The notes under the pieces: generated by a model
What the model was told of the DNA's origin: nothing
The model's input: the letters and a program-made list of their open reading frames with translations, nothing else
Databases searched by the model: none
Position numbers and translations under genes: made by a program
NCBI GenBank assembly: GCA_014281115.1
Contig: JACONQ010000013.1
Span: 734,501-798,500, forward strand
Direction: 5' to 3'
Source: Laburnicola sp. R22_1
Lineage: Eukaryota > Ascomycota > Dothideomycetes > Pleosporales > Didymosphaeriaceae
DNA: 64,000 nucleotides
Shown here: piece after piece, positions 21,264-32,905 of the stretch
Numbering within the stretch: the first letter of the stretch is position 1
How the letters are laid out: every line of letters starts with the position of its first letter

Positions 21264-22815
21264 GGGCGGGCGCGGCTGGGGTTGTTGTTTGGGGAGTGGG
21301 TGATGTGCATCCATCTGAAGGTTTATCAACGCAGCTTCGATGAGCAGAGTTGGAAATCATATCTTTCTGCTTGGCACGATCGAAAGCGCTCTCTGAGCGG
21401 ATTCTTTGTTCATTGGCGGAATGTAGCACAAGAATAGTAAAATACTACACAGCCTCCTTCACCTGTCTTGTATATCGTGAGTGTAGCGTGTATAGTAAGC
21501 TGCGCTGAGATGTGTGACGTTGCATTTGATAGTAGGCTTGGAAGACTGGGTTGTTTAGCTCGGATAACAAACGTGAGATGCTAGGCTATTAGGTGTGGTG
21601 TAAGCGTTATGTGGAGTTTTGTATAGCGCGAAAGAGGGTATCGAGTAAGGATGGGGTTGTTTCTTTTGGGGTGGGTGGGTGGGGGGTAGATAGGGACAAG
21701 TGATTCGTTTAGGTGTATGTAGAGGGGGGATGTGTGGGTAGGGAGTTGGGGGTTGACGGTTGTGAGCTGGAGTTGGGTTTTGGGGTTGGCTGAGAAAGAA
21801 AGGGTGGGATTGGGGGAGATAGTATGCGGAGCATGGTAGAAGGCGAGTCTAGCATATTGTGGCTGTTGAGGAGTGTATGGCGAGCCGAAAAGGCGCATTC
21901 CATGGGTTGGTTTCATACGATGGTGATGGTTATGCAAATGGTTTAGGATCGTATGTACTTGTTCTGGCTGCTGGGAGTGATCCACACTGTGAATTCCACG
22001 GAAGCTGGTTTACCCTGGCGGAAACAAATACATGCACAAGAGGATCGCAATAATAGGATATCGTAGTTGACGTAATTGTGATTGTAGCAGACAAAGATGA
22101 ATGAATAAAATATCTTAATCATGTACGGGTGGGTTGCTAGTCAGCTAGAATAGCTCATACAAAGGTGGATTGTACAAATCGCAATGATCTACATTCTATT
22201 AATTATTGCTACGATTGATATGGTAGGAAACTCCCTCATTGCAGTGGCATGGTCCCGGTCGTTGCACAAACATGTACTCGTGCACATAAGCTTACTCAGA
22301 CCCTCGTTCACATCCTCTCAAACAATCGTTGTCAAGAGGCTGTGCTGCCTCCCAAGACTCGAATCAAGTAGCTACTTGAATTCGAGGCACTCAAATGGTA
22401 CGACCGCATATAGTTGGCTAGAGATGATTTATGCGGCACATGCGTGGTAGGTGGTACAAGAAGGGATGGACGGGTGGCCTTGTTCTTGGTAGGTGAGTAC
22501 TTGTGTTCTATTTATTATGCGTCGGTTGGTGTATCGTATATGAGGTGTGGAGGCCTGATGCAAATTTGCTGGATGGCGATTTGTGCAAAGGAGAATCGAC
22601 TGATTCTTCATATCGACTGTGTAGCATGATCGGAGACAACGCATACCGCCATGGACGTTTTAAAAACAGAGCAGATGATCATTGCCCCCCATTTCGAACA
22701 TAAAAGGATGCTCAAATCACTCCATCTCAAGCCCAAATCTCAACATCATCACTCCTCAAGAACAAACTCCTTCGCTGCACCAGCCGTTTGTACCAAACGC
22801 CTCAATCTCTCCAAA
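21264..22815. other. Intergenic, start of the accessory region
   Basis: 1.55 kb with no supported gene. The 134-residue minus-strand frame at 21581-21985 is His/Pro/Thr-rich without motif and is read as chance. An AT-bearing box CATAAAAGG at 22699-22707 is a possible TATA element for the small secreted protein gene at 22816. Confidence 0.45.
22699..22707 (+). promoter_or_regulatory. Possible TATA box of the small Cys-rich protein gene
   Basis: CATAAAAGG lies about 110 bp before the ATG at 22816. The position and sequence fit a fungal TATA element, but it is a weak single-motif call. Confidence 0.35.
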
Positions 22816-23103
22816 ATGAAGCTCCCAGCTCTCCTCAACCTCCTGCTTCTCGCCACCGCCGCCACCAGCGCGGCAGTCACTCCAGAGCAGCCCGCCACCA
22901 ACGACATCGTCGCCCACTTCCCCGCCGACATCATGCCCTGATCCGAGCTCGTGGATCGTGCCTGCAACTGTGGCAAGGCATTCACTTGCAGGAAGAGTGT
23001 GACTGAGTGCTGCAAGGCTACTCGTGGATATGTGTATTGCAAGACGGATATTGGTAGATGCAAGTGTGGTACTCAGTGCAATCCGTTCCAGTGCAAGTGG
23101 TAG
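22816..23103 (+). pseudogene. Small cysteine-rich secreted protein with an in-frame premature TGA
   Basis: The frame from the ATG at 22816 encodes a signal peptide (MKLPALLNLLLLATAATSAA) and a short propeptide, then meets TGA at 22939-22941. The same frame continues without another stop to TAG at 23101-23103. The downstream part holds ten cysteines in a compact pattern (C-x-C, C, CC, C, C-x-C, C, C) in about 50 residues, the look of a disulfide-rich effector or antimicrobial peptide. As written only a 41-residue product without cysteines would form. No intron can remove the TGA: the bases around it lack a GT...AG pair of sensible size. A CGA-to-TGA change (C to T) is the simplest explanation. 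Function is unknown and I make no activity claim. Confidence 0.7.
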
Positions 23104-23698
23104 GTTGGGCGGGAGGTTAGTCAATTGGATTTAGGATGAAAGAGGAGGACGGTCGTTTGTTTTGCTTTTTGGTATGTTGTGTGGGCTGTGGGATGTTTGG
23201 GGGATTTGGGGGTGGGACATTCATTACCTTAGGTAAGATGTGTGGGGAGGAGATGAGTTGGAGTTGGAGCAATTCACGGGGGGTAGTATAGGAGAAGAAA
23301 ACAAAACCACATTCGTTTCTTGAGCATCCGTACAATGCTTGTGTGATTCTATCTTTGAAACCAGTAAGGCTTGCATCCAGCGGTGAGCATGTTGGAGTGT
23401 CATTTACTGAAAAAGTAGCCCAATGATTGATTTTACGTATGCAGCAGTGAAAATGTGCTCCGCGATTTCCCCTGTGGTCATATGTCCTGCTGATTAATAC
23501 CCCAACATACTAGAAGTGTTGATAGTTGTACCTAAAGCGCGTGTTATGCTTTTAGACCAGAAACGCATCACATCTAGCACGCATCGTTGGAACACTGGCA
23601 ACATTGCTGGAAACCTAACTATGTGACCATGGTTGAATTTATCTTAATATCCTGGGTATAGATACGTTATATAATGATAATTTCTTTGCTTGCCAATT
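23104..23698. other. Intergenic, AT-leaning
   Basis: No supported ORF or repeat between the Cys-rich pseudogene and the minus-strand remnant that follows. Confidence 0.5.
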
Positions 23699-24406
23699 TC
23701 AACTGTCCAACGAAAGAATATTGCCAACAATTCGGAAGATCGGGCGATCATCTCTCGCGGATTTAGCAATCTCGAGAACAGGGCGTAATATTATTGCCCA
23801 CCCTCCCAAGTCATACTTAACTTTACGACTATTCCCTGGGATGAATATATGGTCACCGTCCATGGCCTCGAATGGGGTGATGAGCAGTACTGAGCGTCGT
23901 CTCTTGCCTTTGCGCTTCTCGATCCACACTCTATGTTGGTGTAGCACTTTCTCCATCTCTAACTGTAGAGCCCTATTCAATCTCTGCCTCGAGTCCGGTG
24001 TTTCTTGACTGTCCGTATGGGTCGGGAGTATTACGTCTTCAACGACTCTCTGAATCGCTGCCTAGAGTTTTGGTGTCTTCGGGTCTTCCTCAAAGCAAGG
24101 ATTATTTATGTCTTGCATTTCATTAAGTGTCTCTTGTTCTAAATCTCTTACTGCGCTTTTGTTTACTTGGCGAAGTCTTTTAAAATCCATCTTTATACTC
24201 TGGTGTATTATATGCCCACCACAAACCGCATTAAATATAAGCCAGGAAAAGGATTGACGAAGTCGATTCAACACCCATTTATGCGTAGGGAGACCCACCT
24301 ATTCAGGCGTTGGGGGATTAACCTTTAGAAGTTGTGCTGATAGTGCGCTGGAAGCAAAAACAATGCGTTTGAAAAAAGACCCCGCTTTGCTTCTAGAAGA
24401 GGCGTT
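23699..24406 (-). pseudogene. Coding remnant, candidate 3' part of the split HET-domain gene
   Basis: One minus-strand frame stays open from 24406 to the TGA/stop at 23699 apart from two TAG codons (24301-24299 and 24064-24062). Both would be Trp or Gln if TGG or CAG were mutated. It reads FKRIVFASSALSAQLLKVNP, GLPTHKWVLNRLRQSFSWLI, then GDHIFIPGNSRKVKY and GGWAIILRPV, ending RIVGNILSLDS. The GDxIFIP...LRPV...RIVGNI block resembles the variable C-terminal region of many fungal HET proteins. It lies on the same strand as, and downstream of, the HET half at 38302-39163, with the transposon nest between. Joining the two is inference; it could be an independent dead gene. Confidence 0.42.
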
Positions 24407-24757
24407 CTATATTTGGTAAATTCCCCCCTTGACAACTAAGCCCTAATAATAAGGAAGCTTAATTAAGCTCGCTTGTGATAATGCCTTAGTTGTGCTTGCG
24501 CCCTAATAGCGTGGATTTGCCACCTGATAAAGGCGTCTTGGTGCGGATCTTCTCTTATCCCAGGATGGTACCCATGAATGGCCCGTTCCATGTTGCGTGA
24601 AGATTGAACCAAACGATAACACCTGTTTAATGAGTTTAAACAAGTACCCTTTCTCTACGTAATCCATAGCGAAATCTTAGTAAACTTCTATTTAGTATTT
24701 GTGGTAGTCGACACGATGTGACGCAATTAGTTGCACGCTATTGGATTTGGAGCCAGT

Positions 24758-24985
24758 GTATTTAGAAGTGTATTTAGCAGTGATTTTAGGAGTGGGTTTA
24801 GCAGTGATTTTAGGAGTGGGTTTAGGAGTAGGTTTAGGAGTGGGTTTAGGAGTGGGTTTAGGAGTAGGTTTAGGAGTAGGTTTAGGAGTGCGTTTTAGAG
24901 TGCGTCTAAATGTGTGTGTAGGAATGTCTATAGAAATGTCTGTGGAAATGTCTGTGGAAGTCACTGTAGAAGTGTCTGTAGAAGT
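24758..24985. repeat. 12-bp minisatellite (GGTTTAGGAGTR)n with degenerate edge, next to the copia insertion
   Basis: About ten tandem 12-mers from 24758 to 24900 (TTTAGGAGTGGG / TTTAGGAGTAGG variants), then looser AATGTCTGTGG-type units to 24985. On the minus strand the array stays open and encodes [11 protein letters not shown], then a Thr/Ser/Asp-rich stretch. It continues, in the same frame across the target site, from the HET remnant on the far side of the transposon. It may therefore be a coding minisatellite inside that gene. The unit looks telomere-like on the plus strand but is 12 bp and imperfect. Confidence 0.75.
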
Positions 24986-24998
24986 GTTTACCGTATAA

Positions 24999-25003
24999 GA
25001 AAT
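24999..25003. repeat. Left target-site duplication (GAAAT) of the copia element
   Basis: GAAAT abuts the TG of the 5' LTR and is repeated at 38297-38301 directly after the CA of the 3' LTR. Confidence 0.9.
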
Positions 25004-25155
25004 TGTTAGTGTGGAGTACGATATCACATGATACCACCAACCTGATGTAGACTAGTTGCTGATCACGATTCTGCTACTTAAGCAGTTTCTCTGTTCAGCT
25101 TGTTACAATCAACTCAGTCTCTTATTCCTAATTGCTACCCTACTTATCCCTTACA
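25004..25155 (+). repeat. Copia 5' LTR
   Basis: 152 bp, TGTTAGTGTGG...CCCTTACA. It matches the 3' LTR at 150 of 152 positions by eye; the differences are T/C at the GAT(T/C)CTG and TCT(T/C)ATT sites. Confidence 0.95.
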
Positions 25156-25264
25156 GTTATAAGCCCGGCCTACGCTTAATTCAACTGCAGTTCACACTCT
25201 ACCTACTTACTACACACGCGCTTTCCACAACAGAGATTAACTCGACGAGCTCTAGTTTGCCACA

Positions 25265-28136
25265 ATAAGCAACAAAGAGGACAAGCTGATCATTAAGGAG
25301 ACGATTATCCTTAACAAGCTAAGCGATTAGTCAAAGTAGATCTTTCTGCGAAAGAGGACCGCTAAGGCATACAAGATCTAGGACTATTGTAACCCAGATT
25401 TAACAGTAGATACTATCAAGAAAATCTACAATAAGAAACCTAAGGAGCGACTACTACGCTTATTTAAAAAGGACAACACACCCAACAAAGCTTTAAGCAT
25501 TGTCTAGGGCGACGATAATATTGAACCAGACGAACTCACGAAATCTAAACAAGAGGACTATACCTTCTGGCATAGGTTCTACGCAACAAAGCTAGCAGCC
25601 TAGCAGAAGAAGGAGAACGCTCTTAACAACCTAACACAGGAGATTGCAAGGACAATCGCTAGCAGGCATATCCTAGTTATTAAGGATGCTAAAACACCCT
25701 ACAAATAACTCATACAACTTAAGAAGATATTCTGTATGTTAGTAGCAGAACGCAAGTATAAGTTGCTCAAGCAGTACGACAAGATCAAGAAGGTTCCACA
25801 ACAACAGAAGATGAATGCTTAGTATAAGAGCTACATCACTATCCTTCGCAACATGATCAAACTAAAACTACCTAAAGTCCAGGACTATTAAGCACAGCAG
25901 GACTTTCTTCGAGCAATTAGGGGAATTAATAAGTCCTTTGTCACGCACAAAATTTAGGAGATCACGCGAGCTGAGATAAACGGAACCCTGTATATGGATC
26001 CTGTTGCACTAGTAGAGAACTATCGACAGTTCCAACGCACCTTAAACCCTGTAGCGTTAGCACTTAGAACATACGCCGTTTTAGGACGCCCTAGTCTAAA
26101 CACTAATAGCAACACCCAGAAACATATAGTCACTTGCATCTATAGGGAACAGCACTTATTTAAACAGTGCTCCTATGTGGTTCCTTCTCTCCAACCCACT
26201 AGATAGAGGCCCGACCCAGCCATCTTAGCCAAGTTTAATAGAGTTAGGAAACTAGGCAAAGGCAACCCTTTAAGCGCAGCTCTGTTCAGAGCTAAGAAGA
26301 AAGCTAGTAAAAAGGCAGCTACTGCCAACAAGAATAATTTCTTAATAGACACTAGTTACCCTTCATCAAATGCTTAAAACTTAACAGGAGCAGTTATGCA
26401 CTAGCAAGGCAGCCAGAACGCAGCTTAGGTTGTTACTCCACTTAGTACAGCTGCTGTTTAACAGCCTCCACCGCCATTAATCAACAAGTAAATACTGGAT
26501 CCTGGCTCCAATCTACATGTCACAAACCATCGACCAAAGACTTGGGAGAAGATCCGAGATAGACACCTAGATAATATCCTACTAGCCAGCACGCAAGCCC
26601 TACAGATACATAAGTAGGGAAATGTTAAGCTGTTTATTAATACTCTAACTAGCGAACGTCGAGTGACTATAATATGGGTAGCACTTATTCCCACGTTCTT
26701 TACATTAGTAGTGTCACTCTCACGCTATCAATTAGTTAGTATTAAGTTCGACTTAGGACGTAGCTGTCTCTATCTAAGGAGCGCTTTAATGGACATATTC
26801 TGCACACTTGATAAGCAGGGTGGCCATTAGGTTATAGACTCTAACAAGGCAACATGTCCGAACGCATTAGAGTTGTACACATTCGCGATTCAATTGAAGT
26901 TAGCTAAGCCAAGCTGTATAGAGCGCAAGCCTCTATAAGTCACCCCTACAGAAGCTTATTAGATGCTAGCTTATGCAGGACGACGCGCGGTTAAACACCT
27001 AAAGCAGGCAGTGGATAGTATTAAGCTCATCACTGGCCCCCAAGCTCCACAATAGAGGGAATGTGAAAAGTGCATCAACTCTAAGCTTTCTAAGATTATT
27101 AGTTAACGCCCTTAACGCGAGCCTGCGACACGCCCCTTTAAACGTATTAGCATCGACCTTATACAACTTAGGAAGATAGGTGAAGCTTGCTATAATAGGG
27201 ACAAGTGGCTCTTACACGCTGTGTGTCAACATAGCAGATACCATTTAGGGAAGACTCTTTATAATAAGAAGAAGGAGACTCTAACGCGCTTAGTTTAACA
27301 GATACTAGCGCTTATACAGACCTAGTTTAACGCGATTGTTGTATACGTTCGCTGTGACAACAAAAAGGGTTATGCTAATCTCTAGAAGGTCTTTCAAGAC
27401 CTGGGTATCACAGCTGAGCGACGTGCTGTTGGTGCAGAAGAGATGACTGGCCTTCCTAAGAAGGCTGGTAACCTTATTATCACTGCGGCAAGAGCTTTGC
27501 GGATTGAAGCAAATTTGCCTAAGGAACTGGCTAACGAGTTATGCCTAACAGCTATTTACATCCTCAATTAATTGCCAACAGAGGTTCTTAACTAGAAGAC
27601 GCCCTACAAATATGTACGCAAGGTAAAGCCGTCTCTTACACACATAGACGTTATCGGTGCCAAAGCCCTATTCCGTAATACTAAGGTGGCCAAAGGTGAC
27701 AAGCTCAAGTCAAGGTCAATTACTGGGTGGCTAGTTGGATACGAAGGAACGAATATCTTCCGTGTATGGGTTCCTGGGGCTGACAGTGTTGTTCGAACAC
27801 GTGATGTTGTCTTCGTACGAGACCAACGCTACTCGGCTCTACAACTTGAGCCTATAACAGAGGAGATACGACGCGTAGTCAGAGTCCTTGATATCAATTC
27901 ATCGGACGAGGAGGAAGATCCCGTTATCGAGCAGATCCATCGTGATATAACACATCGTCAACATACAGTTAAGGATGATGTTAAGGATTAAGAAGAAGAG
28001 GCTACTGGGCTAGATAATGCCAAAGAGCAGATTCAACAGGAGGCCTATGAAGGATTACTCACACCCTAAGAGACACTAGTACCTAGCACTCATAATTGTT
28101 CTTAACCAAAAGGCTAGAGAGAGATTGCTTCTAGAG
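25265..28136 (+). pseudogene. Copia polyprotein, GAG and integrase part, with many in-frame stops
   Basis: A single frame (codon starts congruent to 25265) runs 2.8 kb to the LINE insertion. The GAG part is Lys-rich (KLSD-stop-SK-stop-IFLRKRTAK, where both stops fit Trp). A basic linker near 26230-26330 (AKKKASKKAATANK) follows. The integrase region carries a Cys pair (CEKCINSK, near 27065), RISIDLI (first Asp, near 27150), VYVRCDN (second Asp, near 27340) and the VGAEEMTG block (Glu, near 27430). It ends with the typical GWLVGYEGTN segment near 27725. Stops are TAG or TAA; I saw no TGA in the frame. Trp codons survive in places, so the damage is partial. No protein can be made without readthrough. 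Confidence 0.85.
28121..28136. repeat. Left target-site duplication of the LINE
   Basis: The 16-bp GAGATTGCTTCTAGAG is repeated exactly at 34360-34375. Joining across it restores the copia reading frame. Confidence 0.88.
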
Positions 28137-28899
28137 TAGTAGTAGTAGTATTGATTAACGTCCAGGAACGCAATGTTCTAGCCTCCCATGGGGCATGGGG
28201 ACGCGCCAAGCAACCGTTTTGGAGCCAGCCAAAATAGTGAAGGCGTTTCTTGCTGTGAAGCTATCGCCATCTCTTGCAGCGGCTCGTAAGAGTCCGCCCC
28301 CCTCCATGCGGGGGCTAAATCTTTGTCTTCTTGTCTATAGGCTAAGGTATTAGGGTGTATCTATTATACATATAAACTAAAACTAAAGTAGGGGCAGCTT
28401 CGGCTGCCCTAAAACTGTATTAAAAAGTGCTAAGACTTTAGCGTGTAACTAGTAAGAATAGGTAAGGAGAGTAGCTAGAAAAGGAAGGGAGGGATAAGAA
28501 GAGTGGAGAGTAGGTAGGGAGTTGCCGCGTGTAGCAAGTTAACAGGGGAGAGACACGCCTGCTAGGAGCTCTAACAGAGTTAGCGCTAAAGGAGCTGTCT
28601 ATATAGTGTAAGTTAAGCCTAAGAATAAAAGGTAGCTTTTTGTTACTAAGTGTTAATCTTCTAAAGGGTTAATAAGTTTAAGTAAAAGTTAGAAATCTTT
28701 TGGCTCAAGTGCCTTTAGGTATTCCACGCCCTCCCTAGTAGTGCTGGGGGGGCACGCTGGCTGTTTTGGCTAGTAGCGGAACTTTCGAACTGATCGTGGG
28801 CAGTGTACAATGTGGTTAGGCGCCAGGTCTGCCCCGCAGGGGCATTCTGTGACAGCGTCTTTGTGCCTAAACTTCTTATAGTACTAGGCGTAGTGTCTG

Positions 28900-29591
28900 T
28901 AGCAGGTGCGCATAGACAACAGCTTAGTAAGCGTTAGTTATTAGAAGGTCAGCTCCTTTAGCTATTTCGCAGAGCGGTAAGTGAGGTCCTACTGTATGTA
29001 CTATTTAGACAACTTAGGCGAGCGGGCGCGCCACCAGTCCATCTCAGCGCTCCTAGTGTAGGCGCGAACGTCTAACTTAAGGCCTAAGACCATAGGCTCA
29101 GCTGCTATACTGTATAGAGGTCAAGGGGACTTTGCTGCGTCGTCGGCTAGCTAGTCCACCAATTCATTCCCTTCTATTTCGCAGTGACCTAGGGCCCACC
29201 AGACAGCGATGTCCAAGTTCTCCATTGTCTCCTAGCACCTAACAAACGCCCACTGCAAGGAGGGGGACAGGTTGCCTCTTATACACTATATAACAGAAGT
29301 GTTGTTAATGCACATATATATGCGTCTCAGCCAGTAGGCAGGCGTATTAAGCGTATAGGCAAGTCCTCGCCACGCGCTAACAGCTTTGGCATCAAAAACG
29401 TGGGACCTAGGGTTAAGGGAGCCGTTGCCCTGCAGGGTGAGGGCCTGCCCTTCGTATACAGCGTAGCCGTACGTGACGTGCTTAACGCTGTCAATCCATT
29501 GTTCGGAGCCGTCTAAGAAGACGGTGATAGCGGTTAGCGGGAGGAGAGCCCACCACTCCTTAAAGTGACGGGCGGCGTCCTTCTTGGCCAC
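28900..29591 (-). pseudogene. LINE RNase H domain and C-terminal zinc region
   Basis: The open part (29591-29286) reads ITVFLDGSEQW, GYAVYEGQAL and YMCINNTSVI. Beyond a stop the same frame continues AVWWALGHCEIEGNELVD (the catalytic WxxGHxxIxGNE motif) and, near 28870, TECPCGADLAPNHIVHC. The Asp/Glu/His pattern fits RNase H. It is broken by TAG codons. Confidence 0.75.
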
Positions 29592-29951
29592 TCGGCCTAT
29601 AGGGTCGGCGCGGCTCCCGCGGGAGTAGTGGGGGGCGCGGAACTCCAGTTAGGGTACTAGGTCAAAGATCTGTGCGAGTTGCTATACCTTCAAGCGGGCT
29701 CTCTGTAGGAGGCCTGCGCCTCAGCCTCTTCTAACTATAGGCAGGAGGGTTCTAGCAGTTAGCGGGTGCTTATTATTAATTGTTAGTAGGTGTGCTGCAA
29801 AGCGAAGCTTGCATGTCTCAAGTGCCACTACCGCTAAAAGGAGACCTGCGTCCCTAAAGACGGCGGTGGTGGGTGTGGTCTAATAGGCCAGTACGACGGC
29901 TCTACATGCCTGCTTAAGGACTTTGTCGAGTGCGTTAATATGCCAGCCCAG

Positions 29952-30480
29952 TTAGGTGCTTACCACAGCGCTTCTCGATTGGCACGTGATTCTAGAGGGC
30001 TTTGTCCTGCCTCCGTACCAGGCCTCCGCGCCGTACAGGAGCCATGGGAGGACGCAGGCAATCACCGCCTTGCGGAGGGACCCTGGTAGGGGGCCGTGTT
30101 TGATCCAAGCCAGGCTGCGGATGTGATGTGCGACCACCCTTGTCTTGGCGGCACAAGTCGCGACGTGGGCCTTAAAGGTCAGCTTCCTATCAAACCACAC
30201 GCCCAGCCAGCGCAAGGCCCTATTCTCACTTGTGGGGAGAATAGGGTGTATGGTAAGGTTCTCGTCAACAGTACAGGGAGGAGCGTAGTCTCCTTTCTGC
30301 TGTGTAAGGTGGATTATTTCGAGCTTGTCTAGTAAGAAAGCGATCTTATTGTCCGCGCCATATCCGTTAATCTTGCAGACATCTTTAGCGAGTTGTTCAA
30401 CGTTAAGGTTAAGGCTGTGCGAGGCTCTGTATAGGCAGATATTATTAGCATATCCAAATTGCAGTGTGGTGTCCTAGAGG
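29952..30480 (-). pseudogene. LINE reverse transcriptase, C-terminal part
   Basis: Plus-strand order reversed, it reads FGYANNICLYRASHSLNLNV (the YADD box degraded to YANN) and KINGYGADNKIAFLLDKLEI. It then reads ALRWLGVWFDRKLTFKAHV (at 30215-29952) and VLPWLLYGAEAWYGGRTKPS. These are standard fungal LINE RT and thumb blocks. The N-terminal RT fingers extend to about 31500 with scattered stops. Confidence 0.8.
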
Positions 30481-31839
30481 AGGAGTTCCGCCAGGTACAG
30501 CATGTAGATAACTAGTGAAAGGGGCGAGCCCTATAGGGTGCTACAAGCCACTAGGTGGCGGCTAGATTAGTGTTAGCCATAGCAAACAAGTATATGTTAG
30601 TTCGTAAGAATATTACGCATAAGCATAAGGACTTTTTAGTGCCAGCCTTGTTCTTTTATTTAGTGTAGCAGTCAGTTAACAAGGAGGGCGTCAAAGGCCC
30701 TAAGCACGTCTATAGTAACCATAGTAACGTGCTGGCCTTTGCTAAAGGCCAGTTCCACTTTATAGGTAAAGGCGGCAATCAAGTCCATGGCTAACCTTTT
30801 TAGCAGAGCCCCCCTATATTAGGGGCTTAGTACGCTATGCAGCACAGCTAAGTGGGCTATACGCCGGGCGACAATCCTTTCAAATCCCTTGCCAAGGCAG
30901 AGTAGCATAGCGAGGGGTCTCATAGAGCCTAGGACCGTGTCGTCCTTCTTGCCGAGCTTCTTAATAAACACGATCTCCCCGTCCGTCCAGGCGGCAGGAT
31001 AGTAATTGAGTTCAAGTAGGTCGCGGTAGATATCGCAGACGTACTATCCAATATAGTTCCAGCATGCTGTAAGCAGCCGGACAGTTATGCCATCAGCGCC
31101 TAGTGAGGTGCTGGAGACCCCAATTACGCAGCGCTCCGTCTCTTCGATAGACAGGTACGTGTCCCAAGGGATAATATGGTTCTCTTATAGGGAGGGCGGT
31201 TCCAGCAGGTTGTCCTCCACCATGAATCTGCAGAGCAGTGCTTGTCAAAGCATCTTAGCCTTATCTTTGTCTTTAGTCGCCTCTATGCCTCTAAAGACCA
31301 TTAGCGCCTGGGTTCTAGTAGGTTCTAGCTTATACCAATTAATAATTTAGAAGAGTTCCTAGTTATCTTCTACGTTGTCTATAGTGTGTCGCCAGTATTC
31401 CTTCTTTGCCTTACAGACTATCGCTAGGAAAGTGCGCGTCTCCTTAGAAGGGCCCTAGCTAGTGTGGCTGTCTAGCGAGTTTAAGTGTGCCTAATAAGCT
31501 TGTTTGCAGGCGTCTATCCACTAGGGCGCCAAATGGCCTGTGCCTCTTTTCTTCCTGCCTACTATCTTTAGGGCGTTAGTAAGAACTTCTTCTAAGATAG
31601 CGACGCGCCTATCAACATACTCGCAGGTCCATGGCCTGTCTAAGCTAGGAGCGCCCTTTATCCCATTAGCGACAGCGTTAACAAATAACAGGAGCTTCGT
31701 AGTAGGGACCCTATATTAGAACTAGTTGAGCAGCTCCTATCCTCTGCCAGGTATTGTAGTAACTAGCATATTGTGGTCTAAGCCGCAGTTTATGTCCAAC
31801 CGTACAGCTGTGGTAGCAAAGGGGATATTACAGAAAGAG

Positions 31840-32480
31840 AGGTCTATAACGTGTCCTGCCTAGTAGGTAGGGACTCTAGGCTCGCCAATATAATCTATGC
31901 CACTGTCTATAGCCTATTAGGCCAGTTTAGCGCCGCCCTGTGTAGTCGTAACACCAGGTTCGAACATGTCGTGTTTAGCGTTAAGGTCGCCCCCAGCAAG
32001 GCACCTGTTAGGCAGGGTGAGGTGGGTAATGTAGTCGAGAACGGGCGTAGTCTGTGGCGCCCAGTAGGCATTAAGTATTAAGATTCCGTTAACGTCAATC
32101 CACTGCATATCCTAGTCATAAAGTAGAGTACGTAGTGTAATTTTCAATCAGTTGCCCTTATAGGTAAAGATAAGGACTTAGGGGCATTCTGCCTCCCAGG
32201 TCTTCCGACTGTCCCAGCCGTCCACTAGTGGGTGGAGGTTATAGCCAGGGTGGTTTAAAGTGCGTGTGCCTGGCCAGGTAGTCAGCTCTTGCATACAAAT
32301 AATGTTAATACCCTCTATAAAAGCGATCTCAAGGGCGGCTATATATGCTAGGCCGCTTCTGCTAACATTTGTTTAGCATACTTTAATATTAGAGTCCCTA
32401 CATAAAGTAAATCTGCGGCGGTTGTTCCTTATTAACTTAAGGATTCGTCCATAGTCTAGTCCTCCTATAAGGAGGACTAG
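31840..32480 (-). pseudogene. LINE AP-like endonuclease domain
   Basis: The open segment 32108-31917 reads ILNAYWAP, YITHLTLPNRC, then AGGDLNAKHDMFEPG, the GDxNAKH endonuclease motif, followed by AIDSGIDYIGEP beyond a stop. This domain nicks target DNA for target-primed reverse transcription. Confidence 0.72.
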
Positions 32481-32905
32481 GTGTGATCTTCTTGTCTCGC
32501 GCTTCTAGCAGAGAGCGCGGCGAGGTTTAGGCTGCCGCTAATAGGCGCAAAGGATCGCATAGGCCTACTTAATAAGCGTGGGGCCGCTTATCGTAAGGCG
32601 GTGTCAGGGTACGGGGTCGAGCGTCGAGGTCCTCTTAGGGGATGATGGCTTAGGGCCATCAGTTCCTGCTCTGGCTAATCTGGTAGTGTCAGCACAGGTT
32701 TAGTTTAAGTGTCTATCTAGACGTTAGCCCTGGCGGGGGCGGCGTTATTGCTATTAAAAGGGGCTTCTTCTCTAGTGTTGTCTTCTCCACTAGGGGAGGT
32801 GTCTTAGCCCTAGGTAGTAAGCTCGAATTAAGGCTATAGGTTGTATAGCTAGTCAAAGGCCTTCTGTCCAGCGCGTCTTAGTGTCGCCAGTTCGCGGCAA
32901 GTTGG

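Noticed and set aside
20649..21329. 226-residue minus-strand frame
   Set aside because: His/Pro-rich shadow of Utp25.
24758..24900. Internal telomere
   Set aside because: The unit is 12 bp and degenerate, not a clean TTAGGG array, and it stays open as coding sequence.
25265..28136. Recoding of TAG as Trp or programmed readthrough in the copia frame
   Set aside because: TAA stops also occur, conserved nuclear genes in the window end normally in TAG or TAA, and TGG is still used for Trp in the same element. Mutation is simpler.
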